Positions 1-7,669 of a stretch of DNA of 25,424 nucleotides are shown in pieces. The notes under the pieces are model-generated. The model did not search any database. It saw only the letters and a list, made by a program, of their open reading frames with translations, and had not been told where the DNA came from. This DNA is from an uncultured Nitrososphaera sp. (GTDB lineage: Archaea > Thermoproteota > Nitrososphaeria > Nitrososphaerales > Nitrososphaeraceae): the NCBI RefSeq assembly GCF_946478925.1, contig NZ_CAMLDP010000018.1, positions 1 through 25,424 of the forward strand, read 5' to 3'. Both the position numbers and the translations under genes were made by a program. Within the stretch, counting starts at the first letter, position 1, and each line of letters starts with the position of its first letter.

Positions 1-1
1 C

Positions 2-1807
2 GCCGAGATAATCCACGACGACCTGCCTACAAAGCTGGTGCACATGAAGTTCAAGATCGCAAATAATTCCGACGACCAGATAATAATCGCCTCCACCAGG
101 CCAGAGCTTCTCTTTGCGTGCCAGGCAGTGATAGTAAACCCGGAGGACGAGCGCTACCTTGACTACCAGAACAAGAGCGTCGTCTTGCCCCTATACAACA
201 GGGAGGTGCCAGTCAAGACGCACCACTCTGCAAGGCCGGAATTCGGCTCTGGCGCCGTGATGGTGTGCAGCTATGGCGACCAGAACGACGTGCAGGTGTT
301 CCGCGAACTGGGCCTGAAGGAGATTGTGGCGCTCAACGAAAACGGCATAACGACAGAGGCCGCCGGCGCGTACGCCGGCCTGCGCGTCAACCAGGCCCGT
401 ACAAAGGTTATTGAGGACCTGAAAGCCGCAAACCTGGTTGAAAAGGAGGAGAGCATCATGCACCGGACCCCCCTGTGCGAACGCAGCAAGACGCCGATTG
501 AAATCATTCCCCTGCACGACTATTATGTAAAGCAGCTCGACTATGTGCCGCAGCTGCGCGACCTTGCAATGCAGTTAAAGTTCCACCCCGAGATGCACAG
601 GCAGATACTGCTCAACTGGCTAGACTCTGTCGCAATCGACTGGCCGGTGTCCAGGAGGCGCTTTTACGGCACCGAGATACCGATATGGTACTGCAACTCT
701 TGCAAGTCACCGCTCCTGCCAGAGCCGGGGAAATACTACCGGCCTTGGAAGGAAAGCCCACCCTTTGAAAAGTGCCCCAAGTGCGGCCATGCGGAATTCA
801 CGGGCGAGGACCGCACGTTTGACACGTGGATGGACTCGTCGATAAGCCCGCTCTATGTGACAAAGTTCGGCAAGGACAAAAAGCTGTTTGACTATGCGTA
901 CCCGATGGCGCTTAGGCCGCAGGCCAAGGACATCATAAGGACGTGGCTCCACTACACGATGCTCCGGTGCGTGCAGCTGACGGGCAAGATGCCGTGGACC
1001 GACGCGTGGATAATGGGCTATGGCGTCGACGAAAAAGGAGAAAAGATGAGCAAGAGCAAAGGAAACGTCATCGACCCGTTCCCGGTAATCCAGCAGTACG
1101 GCGCCGACACGTTCCGGTTCTGGTCGGCAAGCGAGGCCAACCTCGGCTACGATTTCCGCTGCTCCGAGCAGCGCATTGCCGGCTCGCAAAAGTTCCTGTC
1201 GAAACTGTGGAACGTGGGCAGGTTCCTCTCGTCGTTTGACATTGTGAAAGAGCAGCCGCAAAAGCTGGAGGCGTCTGACAGGTGGATACTTGCCGAGCTT
1301 GCAAAACTCGTACAAGAATGCAGGCGCGGCTATGACGACTATAACTTTTTCGTGCCTGCAAACGCGATCCGCGACTTTACGTGGAACGTCTTTGCCGCCC
1401 ACTATATCGAGATGGTGAAGGGCAGGGCGTACGACTCTAACCAGCAGGGCCACGCCTCGGCGCTCTACACGTTGCACAGGGTGTTTTCCACAATCCTGCT
1501 ATTGCTTGCGCCGATGACGCCGTTCATCTCAGAGGAGCTGTGGAGCAAGATGTATTCAGAAAAGAAGAGCAGCATCCACCACCAGCAGCTGCCGGCCGCC
1601 AAAGAAGGCAAGGACGCAGAACTTGCAAAATACACAAAGGCGATAACTGACTTTAACTCGCAGGTGTGGAACAAAAAGAAAGAGACCGTGTCAAAGGAGA
1701 CGGGAAAACCAATGTCGCTCAAGGACCCGATTGAAATAGCAGTGCCTGAAGAGCTGGCGCCGTTTGCGGCAGACCTTACATCAATGCACAAGCTGATCTC
1801 AAAATGA
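2..1807 (+). CDS. valS: Valyl-tRNA synthetase, C-terminal part (5' end outside window)
   Basis: This cytoplasmic class I aminoacyl-tRNA synthetase charges tRNA-Val. The frame is open from base 2 with no start, so the N-terminal HIGH region lies upstream of the window. Visible are the CP1 editing domain with the ASTRPELL motif, a zinc-ribbon-like insert with two CxxC pairs (WYCNSC near base 680 and CPKC near base 775), the DIIRTWLHYTML stretch typical of ValRS, and the class I signature KMSKSKGNVIDP near base 1045. A helical anticodon-binding domain follows. There is no long C-terminal coiled coil, as is usual for archaeal forms. The stop overlaps the next gene in ATGA, so translation of the two is probably coupled. 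The family is certain; only completeness is limited by the window edge. Confidence 0.96.
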   Translation, partial: AEIIHDDLPTKLVHMKFKIANNSDDQIIIASTRPELLFACQAVIVNPEDERYLDYQNKSVVLPLYNREVPVKTHHSARPEFGSGAVMVCSYGDQNDVQVFRELGLKEIVALNENGITTEAAGAYAGLRVNQARTKVIEDLKAANLVEKEESIMHRTPLCERSKTPIEIIPLHDYYVKQLDYVPQLRDLAMQLKFHPEMHRQILLNWLDSVAIDWPVSRRRFYGTEIPIWYCNSCKSPLLPEPGKYYRPWKESPPFEKCPKCGHAEFTGEDRTFDTWMDSSISPLYVTKFGKDKKLFDYAYPMALRPQAKDIIRTWLHYTMLRCVQLTGKMPWTDAWIMGYGVDEKGEKMSKSKGNVIDPFPVIQQYGADTFRFWSASEANLGYDFRCSEQRIAGSQKFLSKLWNVGRFLSSFDIVKEQPQKLEASDRWILAELAKLVQECRRGYDDYNFFVPANAIRDFTWNVFAAHYIEMVKGRAYDSNQQGHASALYTLHRVFSTILLLLAPMTPFISEELWSKMYSEKKSSIHHQQLPAAKEGKDAELAKYTKAITDFNSQVWNKKKETVSKETGKPMSLKDPIEIAVPEELAPFAADLTSMHKLISK

Positions 1808-2835
1808 TGAAGGCGGTGCCCTTTTACCAGCACGGGTCTGTCGATGTATTGAGATACGAGGATTTCCCGGAACCCGAGCCGGCGAGGGGGCAGGTCGTGA
1901 TAGAAGTAGAGTACTGCGGCGTGAACCACCTCGACATCTGGACGAGGGCGGGCACGACTGGCAAAAAGATAAAGCTCCCGCACATCTGCGGCTGCGACAT
2001 CGTCGGCACCGTAAAGAAAAGTGTCGCCGGTTTCAAAGCCGGCGAGCGCGTCATGGTATACCCCGGCGCCAGCTGCGGGAAATGCGCGCACTGCAACGCA
2101 GGACGCGAAAACCTCTGCAGCCAGTTTGCAATCATTGGCGGGACGAGCGATTACGACGGCGGGTACGCCGAGCAGGTGGCAGTGCCGGCAGGAAACGTTA
2201 TCCGGCTTGGAAAAGGAATGGATTCTCAGACCGCGGCGACACTTGCAGTCTCGTACCTCACGGCGTGGAACATGCTGTCCGCAAACGGCGCGAAAAAAGG
2301 AAAATCGCTCCTCGTTTACGGCGCGACAAGCGGAGTCGGCATGGCAACCATCCAGCTTGCCCGCGAGCTCGGCGTCTCGACAATAATCACGACTGCGGCA
2401 GGGCCTGAAAAAGCGAAATTCGGAAGCAAGCTTGGTGCCCACCACGTGATAGACAGGAATGAAACAAAGGACATCGCCGGCGAGGTAACGAAACTCGGCG
2501 GCGTGGACATTGTCGTCGACCACGTGGGCGCGGCGACCTGGCAGGCGAGCATTGCGTCGCTAAAGCCGGGCGGCAGGATGGCGGTATGCGGCATGACATC
2601 GGGAAATGACGCGACCGTCCCCGTGCGGATGTTTTACAGCAAGCAGGTGACAATGACTGGCGCGCTGATGGGTACAAAGACGCAGCTGTTGCAGCTGCTA
2701 AAGTTCGTACAGGCAAAGAAAATAAAGCCAGTAATCGATTCCGTCTTTCCGCTAAAGGAAGCGGCGCAGGCGCAGGACAGGATGGAAAAGGGCCTGCACG
2801 CCGGCAAGATCCTGCTTAACTGCCGCCACCGTTGA
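1804..2835 (+). CDS. Zinc-type medium-chain dehydrogenase/reductase (alcohol dehydrogenase or quinone oxidoreductase-like)
   Basis: The 343-residue protein belongs to the medium-chain dehydrogenase superfamily. A GroES-like N-terminal half is followed by a Rossmann nucleotide-binding half with YGATSGVGMATIQLA near residue 170. Four structural-zinc cysteines are present at C91, C94, C97 and C105. The catalytic zinc site looks altered: C38 is present in CGVNHLD, but the usual GHE is GCD (C64-D65) and the third cysteine ligand is not obvious, so it may bind only structural zinc and act as an NADPH quinone- or enone-type reductase. The substrate cannot be read from sequence. The first ATG sits in the valS stop (ATGA); a second ATG follows at once. 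Its 3' end overlaps the convergent downstream gene by 20 bp. Confidence 0.88.
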   Translation: MMKAVPFYQHGSVDVLRYEDFPEPEPARGQVVIEVEYCGVNHLDIWTRAGTTGKKIKLPHICGCDIVGTVKKSVAGFKAGERVMVYPGASCGKCAHCNAGRENLCSQFAIIGGTSDYDGGYAEQVAVPAGNVIRLGKGMDSQTAATLAVSYLTAWNMLSANGAKKGKSLLVYGATSGVGMATIQLARELGVSTIITTAAGPEKAKFGSKLGAHHVIDRNETKDIAGEVTKLGGVDIVVDHVGAATWQASIASLKPGGRMAVCGMTSGNDATVPVRMFYSKQVTMTGALMGTKTQLLQLLKFVQAKKIKPVIDSVFPLKEAAQAQDRMEKGLHAGKILLNCRHR

Positions 2836-3184
2836 GCAGGTCCAGAGTGTCCTTGGCAATGTCCATGGCCGTGTGCGAGTCGATGTTGGGCTCCAGTGTT
2901 ACGACAAGTATGTGGCCTGCCATGTAGAACGTCAGGATGGAGACCCTGTCCCTTTCTACGTAGGCAAAGCGTGCCCTTCCAAGCGCGCCGTCGAACCTCT
3001 GCCTCATGGACTTGCGGAGCGCAGTCTGCGCAAGGTAAAGCTCCTCGTTTGACTGGTCTGTCAGCGAGTCGATGCCCTTTTTCATGCCGCCGGCCACGAG
3101 CGCGCCCATGTCGTCAATGACGCCGGCGTACCTGATGTCGTCTTCAAGTGCAAACACCTGGTCGCAAATCTTTGCAAAATCCAT
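2816..3184 (-). CDS. Conserved thaumarchaeal protein, DUF6659-like
   Basis: This 122-residue soluble protein has no signal peptide or membrane segment. Its opening MDFAKICDQV, then IRYAGVIDDMGALVAGG and a run around residues 50-60 (LAQTALRKSMRQ), resemble from memory the thaumarchaeal DUF6659 family, small roadblock-like alpha/beta proteins that occur in several copies per genome and have no established function. The ATG at 3184 is the natural start because it gives the family-like N-terminus. It is convergent with the dehydrogenase gene, overlapping its 3' end by 20 bp, and divergent from the dihydropteroate synthase gene across 70 bp. A TATA-like element for this strand is weak (an A/T stretch near 3205-3218). 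The family name is recalled, not searched. Confidence 0.75.
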   Translation of the reverse strand: MDFAKICDQVFALEDDIRYAGVIDDMGALVAGGMKKGIDSLTDQSNEELYLAQTALRKSMRQRFDGALGRARFAYVERDRVSILTFYMAGHILVVTLEPNIDSHTAMDIAKDTLDLLNGGGS

Positions 3185-3227
3185 GGCGATGTATAGTGAA
3201 GCTTGTTTTTCAAACTTTTGCCACAGC

Positions 3228-3234
3228 TTTTAAG
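3228..3234 (+). promoter_or_regulatory. TATA-like box for the dihydropteroate synthase gene
   Basis: The sequence TTTTAAG is centred about 25 bp before the TTG at 3255. That is the archaeal spacing for a transcript beginning at or next to the start codon, so it supports TTG 3255 and a leaderless mRNA. Confidence 0.6.
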
Positions 3235-3254
3235 GCACGACCGGTGCACTGGAC

Positions 3255-4112
3255 TTGTTGGCAAGGGTCGGCGAGGTGGAAGTAGGCGGCAAGGGTCGCC
3301 ATGTCAAGGTGATGGGCATAATCAATACAAGCCCCGAGTCGTTCTTCAAGGGCTCCGTCCGGACAGGCTTTGACGAAATTGCCCGGGCCGCAAAAGAGAT
3401 GCAGGACGCCGGCGCGCACATAATCGACATCGGGGCAATGTCGACTGCGCCGTACCTTGACACGATAATCTCAGTTGAACAAGAAATCGAGCGGCTGAAA
3501 ACCGCAATGGAGGCGGCAAGATCCGCCTGTGACCTGCCCATTTCAGTGGACACGCCGAGGGCAGAGGTCGCCGAAGCTGCCGCAAAACTTGGCGCAGACG
3601 CGATAAACGACGTCACGGGTCTGAAATACGACAAAAGAATGGCGCAGGCCGTTGCCAGCGCGGGCCTGCCAGTGATAATCGGCGCTTACAGCAAAAAATC
3701 TGCCTCAGGCAGGGTTGCAGGCACAGTCCGGGCATTGAAGGAAAGCATCGCGCTGGCAGAAAAGGCCGGAGTCGGAAAAGAAGCGATGATAGTCGACCCG
3801 TCCATCGGCTTTTTCCGCGCCGAGGGCAAGAACCCGTTTTTCACGAAAATGACCGACATGCCGTGGTATGCCCGAGATCTGCAAGTGCTGTCAAACTTGG
3901 ACAAGCTTGCCGCGCTTGCGCCTGTCTGCATCTCGGTTTCAAGAAAGTCGTTTCTCGGACACCTCCTCAACCTGCCAAAAGCGGAAGAAAGGCTGGTCCC
4001 ATCTGTCGCGTGCGAGGTGATTGCAGCAACAAACGGCGCAAGCCTCGTGCGGACTCATAACGTAAGAGAGACCGTGCAGGCGCTGACGGTGCTGGAGCTT
4101 CTCCGGCGCTAG
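3255..4112 (+). CDS. folP: Dihydropteroate synthase family protein
   Basis: The 285-residue TIM-barrel enzyme would condense a pterin pyrophosphate with p-aminobenzoate or a related arylamine in folate or methanopterin-type cofactor synthesis. The family hallmarks appear in order: VMGIINTSPESFF, DIGAMSTAP, SVDTPRAEVA, NDVTG, VDPSIGFF, SVSRKSFLG and RTHNV near the C-terminus. Two positions differ from bacterial enzymes: GAMSTAP replaces GGESTRP, and no MH follows the PVII strand. The exact arylamine substrate is therefore uncertain, as for other archaeal homologues. The start is TTG 3255, supported by the TATA-like box and by the absence of an in-frame upstream start that would fit. It stands alone, with guaB following 48 bp later from its own promoter. 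Confidence 0.88.
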   Translation: MLARVGEVEVGGKGRHVKVMGIINTSPESFFKGSVRTGFDEIARAAKEMQDAGAHIIDIGAMSTAPYLDTIISVEQEIERLKTAMEAARSACDLPISVDTPRAEVAEAAAKLGADAINDVTGLKYDKRMAQAVASAGLPVIIGAYSKKSASGRVAGTVRALKESIALAEKAGVGKEAMIVDPSIGFFRAEGKNPFFTKMTDMPWYARDLQVLSNLDKLAALAPVCISVSRKSFLGHLLNLPKAEERLVPSVACEVIAATNGASLVRTHNVRETVQALTVLELLRR

Positions 4113-4122
4113 CTGGTAACGC

Positions 4123-4128
4123 TTATAA
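4123..4128 (+). promoter_or_regulatory. TATA-like box for guaB
   Basis: TTATAA lies about 36 bp before the TTG at 4161, which predicts transcription starting near 4151 and a short leader of about 10 nt. AAGGGA at 4151-4156 could be a weak ribosome-binding site but would be at the very 5' end of the RNA. Confidence 0.55.
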
Positions 4129-4160
4129 TGCTTCTAGGCAACTAGACATCAAGGGATTAC

Positions 4161-5594
4161 TTGGATTTTAGAGAAGGTCTGACGTTTGACGACGTTCTTC
4201 TCGTTCCTAAACGCTCGCCTATAGTTTCAAGGTCGCAGACGGATCTGAAGACCAAGCTGTCGCGCAACATCAGCCTCAACATACCGCTCATTTCGGCCAA
4301 CATGGACACGGTGACAGAGTCCCACATGGCAATAGCAGTTGCACGGGAGGGCGGCATCGGGATCATTCATCGCTTCATGACCATTGAGGATCAGGTGGAC
4401 GAAGTATTGAAGGTCAAGAGGTCCGAATCAGTGGTGATAGAGCAGCCGTACACCGTAAAGGCAAGCACTACCGTGGCAGAGCTGTACAAGCACATGGCCG
4501 AGTACGGCGTTTCCGGGCTCCTCGTGGAAGACGGGGGAAAACTCGCCGGGATCATCACGAGGCGCGACATTACGTTTGAGAAAAACATGAAGCGCAAGGT
4601 GTCGGAGCTGATGACCAAGGATGTCATAACAGCCAAGGCCGGCACCACGATAGAGCAGGCAAAAGAGATGCTGCACAAGCACCGCATAGAGAAACTGCCG
4701 CTGGTGGACGAAAAGGGCAGGATTGCCGGCCTGATAACAAGCAAGGACATTTTAAAGATGGACGAATACCCGCACGCGGCAAAGGACAAGAAGGGCAAGC
4801 TCCTGGTGGGCGCGGCAGTCGGGGTAAAAGGCGATTATCTAGAGCGCACGGAGGCGCTGCTGGAGGCAGGCGCAGACACGATTGTCGTAGACATTGCGCA
4901 CGGCCACAGCGAGAACGCGCTCAATACCGTGCACATGATAAAGAAGGCTTTTCCGAGCTGCGACCTGATAGCAGGCAACGTAGCGACGGGCGACGGCGCT
5001 CGCGATCTCATCAAGGCAGGAGTTGACGCTGTCAAGGTCGGAGTCGGCTCTGGCTCTATCTGCATCACGAGGGTCGTTACCGGCTCGGGCGTGCCGCAGC
5101 TCACCGCTGTCATTGACGCGGTAAAGGCGGCAAGAGAATTCGACATTCCGGTCATATCTGACGGCGGCATACGTACTTCTGGCGACCTTACAAAGGCGCT
5201 GGCCGCCGGCGCGTCGTCCGCGATGATAGGAAGCATGTTCGGGGGCACCGACGAGAGCCCCGGCAAGACACTCGTCAAGAACGGCAAGAAATACAAGATG
5301 TACCGGGGCATGGCATCCTACATGGCGTCGCTCGGCCGCAAGTACCGCCAGGAGGGCCCGGAGGTCGTGGATTCTGATGACCTCAACGACTATGTGCCGG
5401 AGGGAGTCGAGGCCATGGTTCCGTACAAGGGGAGCGTGGTTGAGATTGTGCGCCAGCTCGCCGGCGGCCTGCGCTCCGGCCTGAGCTACTGCGGCGCCAA
5501 GTCCATCCCAGAAATGCAAAGAAACGCCGAGTTTATCCGGATAACCGGCGCCGGATTTATCGAGAGCCAGCCCCACGACGTCGACGTGATGTAA
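4161..5594 (+). CDS. guaB: Inosine-5'-monophosphate dehydrogenase
   Basis: GuaB oxidises IMP to XMP with NAD, the committed step to guanine nucleotides, in the cytoplasm. At 477 residues it has the normal length. The TIM barrel begins with [11 protein letters not shown] and is interrupted by a Bateman pair of CBS domains at about residues 92-205. GSICITR holds the catalytic cysteine C301. The phosphate-binding [11 protein letters not shown] and [12 protein letters not shown] follow, then the mobile flap, and the end is [10 protein letters not shown], like other IMPDHs. The flap reads GRKYRQ where most IMPDHs have an Arg-Tyr dyad, leaving Lys394-Tyr395. GMP reductase is the alternative, but [12 protein letters not shown] and the C-terminus favour IMPDH. 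The TTG start gives the family N-terminus. Confidence 0.95.
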   Translation: MDFREGLTFDDVLLVPKRSPIVSRSQTDLKTKLSRNISLNIPLISANMDTVTESHMAIAVAREGGIGIIHRFMTIEDQVDEVLKVKRSESVVIEQPYTVKASTTVAELYKHMAEYGVSGLLVEDGGKLAGIITRRDITFEKNMKRKVSELMTKDVITAKAGTTIEQAKEMLHKHRIEKLPLVDEKGRIAGLITSKDILKMDEYPHAAKDKKGKLLVGAAVGVKGDYLERTEALLEAGADTIVVDIAHGHSENALNTVHMIKKAFPSCDLIAGNVATGDGARDLIKAGVDAVKVGVGSGSICITRVVTGSGVPQLTAVIDAVKAAREFDIPVISDGGIRTSGDLTKALAAGASSAMIGSMFGGTDESPGKTLVKNGKKYKMYRGMASYMASLGRKYRQEGPEVVDSDDLNDYVPEGVEAMVPYKGSVVEIVRQLAGGLRSGLSYCGAKSIPEMQRNAEFIRITGAGFIESQPHDVDVM

Positions 5595-5597
5595 CGG

Positions 5598-6047
5598 ATG
5601 GCCGCCAAGACGTTTATCGCGATGCTTGGCGCCGGCGCGGCCTTTATCGTCATCGGCCTTGCCGCAAGCATCTATGCAAACACGGCAGTCGCCGTGTCCC
5701 TCGACGGCACGGTAAAGCCGGGCCTTGCAGACAAGCTGACGCCGGATATGAACGTCGGCAATACTGCGTCGATGCAGGTAAAAGGGTCGACCTTCAACAT
5801 TGAGGTCAAAGATCCCGACGATAGCGTGATCGCTTCGCAGAAGGGCGTTTCCAACTTTACGTACGAGCTCACAGCGACCAAGGCAGGCCAGTACACGATA
5901 ACAACGCTGAACACTGGAAGCCAGGACGTGCAGATAACCGGCACGGCGCAGACCAAGGGCAGCTCGCTGGAGCTCACAGGCGCGCTCATGTTGGCGGTGA
6001 CTGGAATCGTAGTAATCGGCCTTGCCCTTCGGTTCCGGGGCCGCTAG
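5598..6047 (+). CDS. Two-TM extracytoplasmic protein with GOLD/p24-like beta domain (function unknown)
   Basis: This 149-residue protein begins 3 bp after the guaB stop, so it is likely co-transcribed with it. An N-terminal hydrophobic segment (residues 5-27) is followed by about 95 outside residues and a C-terminal hydrophobic helix (about residues 124-144) ending in the basic tail FRFRGR-like RFRGR. The middle is predicted all-beta: FNIEVKDPDDSVIASQ, then FTYELTATKAGQYTITTLN and QDVQITGTAQ. This strand order, with an aromatic-x-G-x-Y pattern and a single C-terminal helix with a short basic tail, recalls the GOLD domain of eukaryotic p24/emp24 proteins, but that is pattern recognition only. 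A generic pre-peptidase-like beta sandwich is the alternative. No catalytic motif is visible. Confidence 0.8.
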   Translation: MAAKTFIAMLGAGAAFIVIGLAASIYANTAVAVSLDGTVKPGLADKLTPDMNVGNTASMQVKGSTFNIEVKDPDDSVIASQKGVSNFTYELTATKAGQYTITTLNTGSQDVQITGTAQTKGSSLELTGALMLAVTGIVVIGLALRFRGR

Positions 6048-6058
6048 GTTAAGTTAGG

Positions 6059-6898
6059 TTAGAATTCGGCCTTTCTGTACGAGCCGACGATTTTCAGGTA
6101 CGACGTCTTGCCCTTCATTGCTTTTAGCACCTGCTTTACCGCCGCGTCAGAAGCGTGCCCCTCAAAGTCGACGTAAAAGTTGTACTCCCACGGCGTCTCT
6201 TTTGTCGGCCGCGACTCTATCTTTGTCAGATTCAGGTTCCTTATCGCAAACTCGCCGAGGATGCCAAAGAGCGCGCCCGGCACGTGCTTGACCGAAAATA
6301 TGATGGACGTCTTGTACTGTTGCTGGCCGTTTTTCTTGATGCCCTTGTCAGCCGGCGCAAGGACGAGAAAGCGGGTATAGTTGCTCTTCCTGTCCTCGAT
6401 GCCCTCCTCCAGTATCTCCATGCCGTACAGCTCGGCCGCGCGCCGGCTTGCTATAGCCGCCGCGTCCATTGCACCCATCTCCTTTACCATCTTTACAGAG
6501 CCGGCAGTGTCGTACGCCGGCACGGGCTCTATCCCTTTCCCTTGCAGGTACTGCCTGCACTGGCCCAGCGCCTGCGGGTGCGAGTACGCGCGCTTTATTT
6601 CCTTGATGCTGGCGCCTTTGTTGGCGATGAGGCAGTGGCGCACCCTGTGGTAGACCTCGCCCGTCGCCTTTAGCCGCGTCTGCAGCAGCAAATCGTATAC
6701 TTCAGGCACGCTTCCCTCTATCGAGTTCTCGACCGGGATTACCGCAAAGGCGACCTTTTTCTTTTCGGCCGCGGAAAAAACGTCTGCAAACGACTTGCAC
6801 GGTACAAGCCTGGCGCCATCGGGGAAATACTGGAGTGCGGCCATCTCGCTGAATGCCCCGCGTTCCCCCTGGAAGGCGACGCTTGCGCCGGCAGCCAT
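6059..6898 (-). CDS. pheA: Prephenate dehydratase with C-terminal ACT domain
   Basis: PheA decarboxylates and dehydrates prephenate to phenylpyruvate in phenylalanine synthesis. The 279 residues form a stand-alone enzyme without chorismate mutase. Characteristic stretches are VAFQGERGAFSE at the N-terminus, VIPVENSIEGSV, AYSHPQALGQC and the catalytic-site SNYTRFLVL near residue 180. The ACT regulatory domain follows, with KHVPGALFGILGEFAIRN and the ESRPTKETPWEYNFY phenylalanine-binding motif, implying feedback inhibition by phenylalanine. It begins 9 bp after the csl4 stop on the same strand, so the two are probably one transcript. It converges with the guaB-linked membrane protein gene, with 11 bp between stops. 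Confidence 0.95.
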   Translation of the reverse strand: MAAGASVAFQGERGAFSEMAALQYFPDGARLVPCKSFADVFSAAEKKKVAFAVIPVENSIEGSVPEVYDLLLQTRLKATGEVYHRVRHCLIANKGASIKEIKRAYSHPQALGQCRQYLQGKGIEPVPAYDTAGSVKMVKEMGAMDAAAIASRRAAELYGMEILEEGIEDRKSNYTRFLVLAPADKGIKKNGQQQYKTSIIFSVKHVPGALFGILGEFAIRNLNLTKIESRPTKETPWEYNFYVDFEGHASDAAVKQVLKAMKGKTSYLKIVGSYRKAEF

Positions 6899-6907
6899 CG
6901 AGTCTAC

Positions 6908-7513
6908 CTACTTGCCGCCTGCTCTGAATATCTGCCTGAACGTCTCCTTGCCGTAGTCGTTTGTCAGCTTGCGGGGCTCCCACGCGCCGCACTCAATGCA
7001 CTTGACCGTGTCGTTCACCTTGACAGTGTCGCCACCGCACATGAAACAGGTGGTGTAAAGAACGCCAAACTCCCTTTCCGCAATGGTCATGTGCACGGTA
7101 GAGTTTAGCAGGCTCATCACCCTGCCCCGGATGATGTCGCCGGTGCGAAAAATCGGCCTTTCACGCCTGTCCCGGCTGCTCCCGACCCTCATGGACGCAA
7201 TGGCCGCAAACCCCGACTTGGACCTTGTCCCGTTTATGTACAGCACCTTTACGGATATCATGCTGGCAAATATCATCTCCACATAGCCGACCAGTATGTC
7301 GCCTATCTTGGGCATCATAGGCGCGTTTTTGGGCTCTATCTTTACTATGCGCCTTTTCAGGTCCAGCGCCTTGGTGCCTATTGCAGCCGACCTTATCGTG
7401 CCGTCTTCTGTCAGGTAGGTGTTCTTGCCGCCCTCAAACTCCTCGATGGAGGCGACCTGCTCGCCTGGCAGTATGACTTTATTATTGCTATTGTTATTAT
7501 TCTCCTTGCTCAA
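6908..7513 (-). CDS. csl4: Exosome complex RNA-binding subunit Csl4
   Basis: Csl4 is one of the two cap proteins of the archaeal RNA exosome and recruits RNA, and in archaea DnaG, to the Rrp41-Rrp42 ring. The protein has an N-terminal beta domain (VILPGEQVASIEEFEGG to about residue 60), an S1 RNA-binding domain (IGDILVGYVEMIF through IIRGRVMSL) and a C-terminal zinc ribbon with CFMCGG and CIECGA. The frame extends to a TTG at 7537, but the TATA-like palindrome GTTATAAC at 7538-7545 predicts transcription from about 7515, so TTG 7513 (MSKENNNN) is preferred, giving 201 residues. An odd Asn-rich stretch follows this start. It is divergent from cdc48 and leads into pheA. Confidence 0.93.
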   Translation of the reverse strand: MSKENNNNSNNKVILPGEQVASIEEFEGGKNTYLTEDGTIRSAAIGTKALDLKRRIVKIEPKNAPMMPKIGDILVGYVEMIFASMISVKVLYINGTRSKSGFAAIASMRVGSSRDRRERPIFRTGDIIRGRVMSLLNSTVHMTIAEREFGVLYTTCFMCGGDTVKVNDTVKCIECGAWEPRKLTNDYGKETFRQIFRAGGK

Positions 7514-7537
7514 TTCGATGCAGCTTGCGCGGGGCAA

Positions 7538-7545
7538 GTTATAAC
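7538..7545 (-). promoter_or_regulatory. TATA-like box for csl4-pheA
   Basis: The perfect palindrome GTTATAAC is centred about 28 bp upstream of TTG 7513 on the minus strand. It would overlap the alternative TTG at 7537, which argues against that longer start. Confidence 0.55.
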
Positions 7546-7639
7546 TGTTTATGGGTGCAAAACATGCAAAAATTTTACAATCCCTGCTTGAAAGGTTGTG
7601 CGTTTCTTACAGAGAGTGGTGGGCGAAAGATAATAAAGG

Positions 7640-7646
7640 TATAAAG
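7640..7646 (+). promoter_or_regulatory. TATA-like box for cdc48
   Basis: TATAAAG is centred about 27 bp before the GTG at 7670, predicting a leaderless or nearly leaderless transcript and supporting the GTG start. Confidence 0.65.
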
Positions 7647-7669
7647 AGCAGTATCGTCAAGGTGTTAGT

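Noticed and set aside
1465..2523. 352-codon minus-strand frame opposite valS and the dehydrogenase gene
   Set aside because: It spans two real genes on the opposite strand and its translation shows no domain.
4839..5576. 245-codon minus-strand frame inside guaB
   Set aside because: It is antisense to the IMPDH catalytic barrel. The translation is Arg/His/Ala-rich without motifs.
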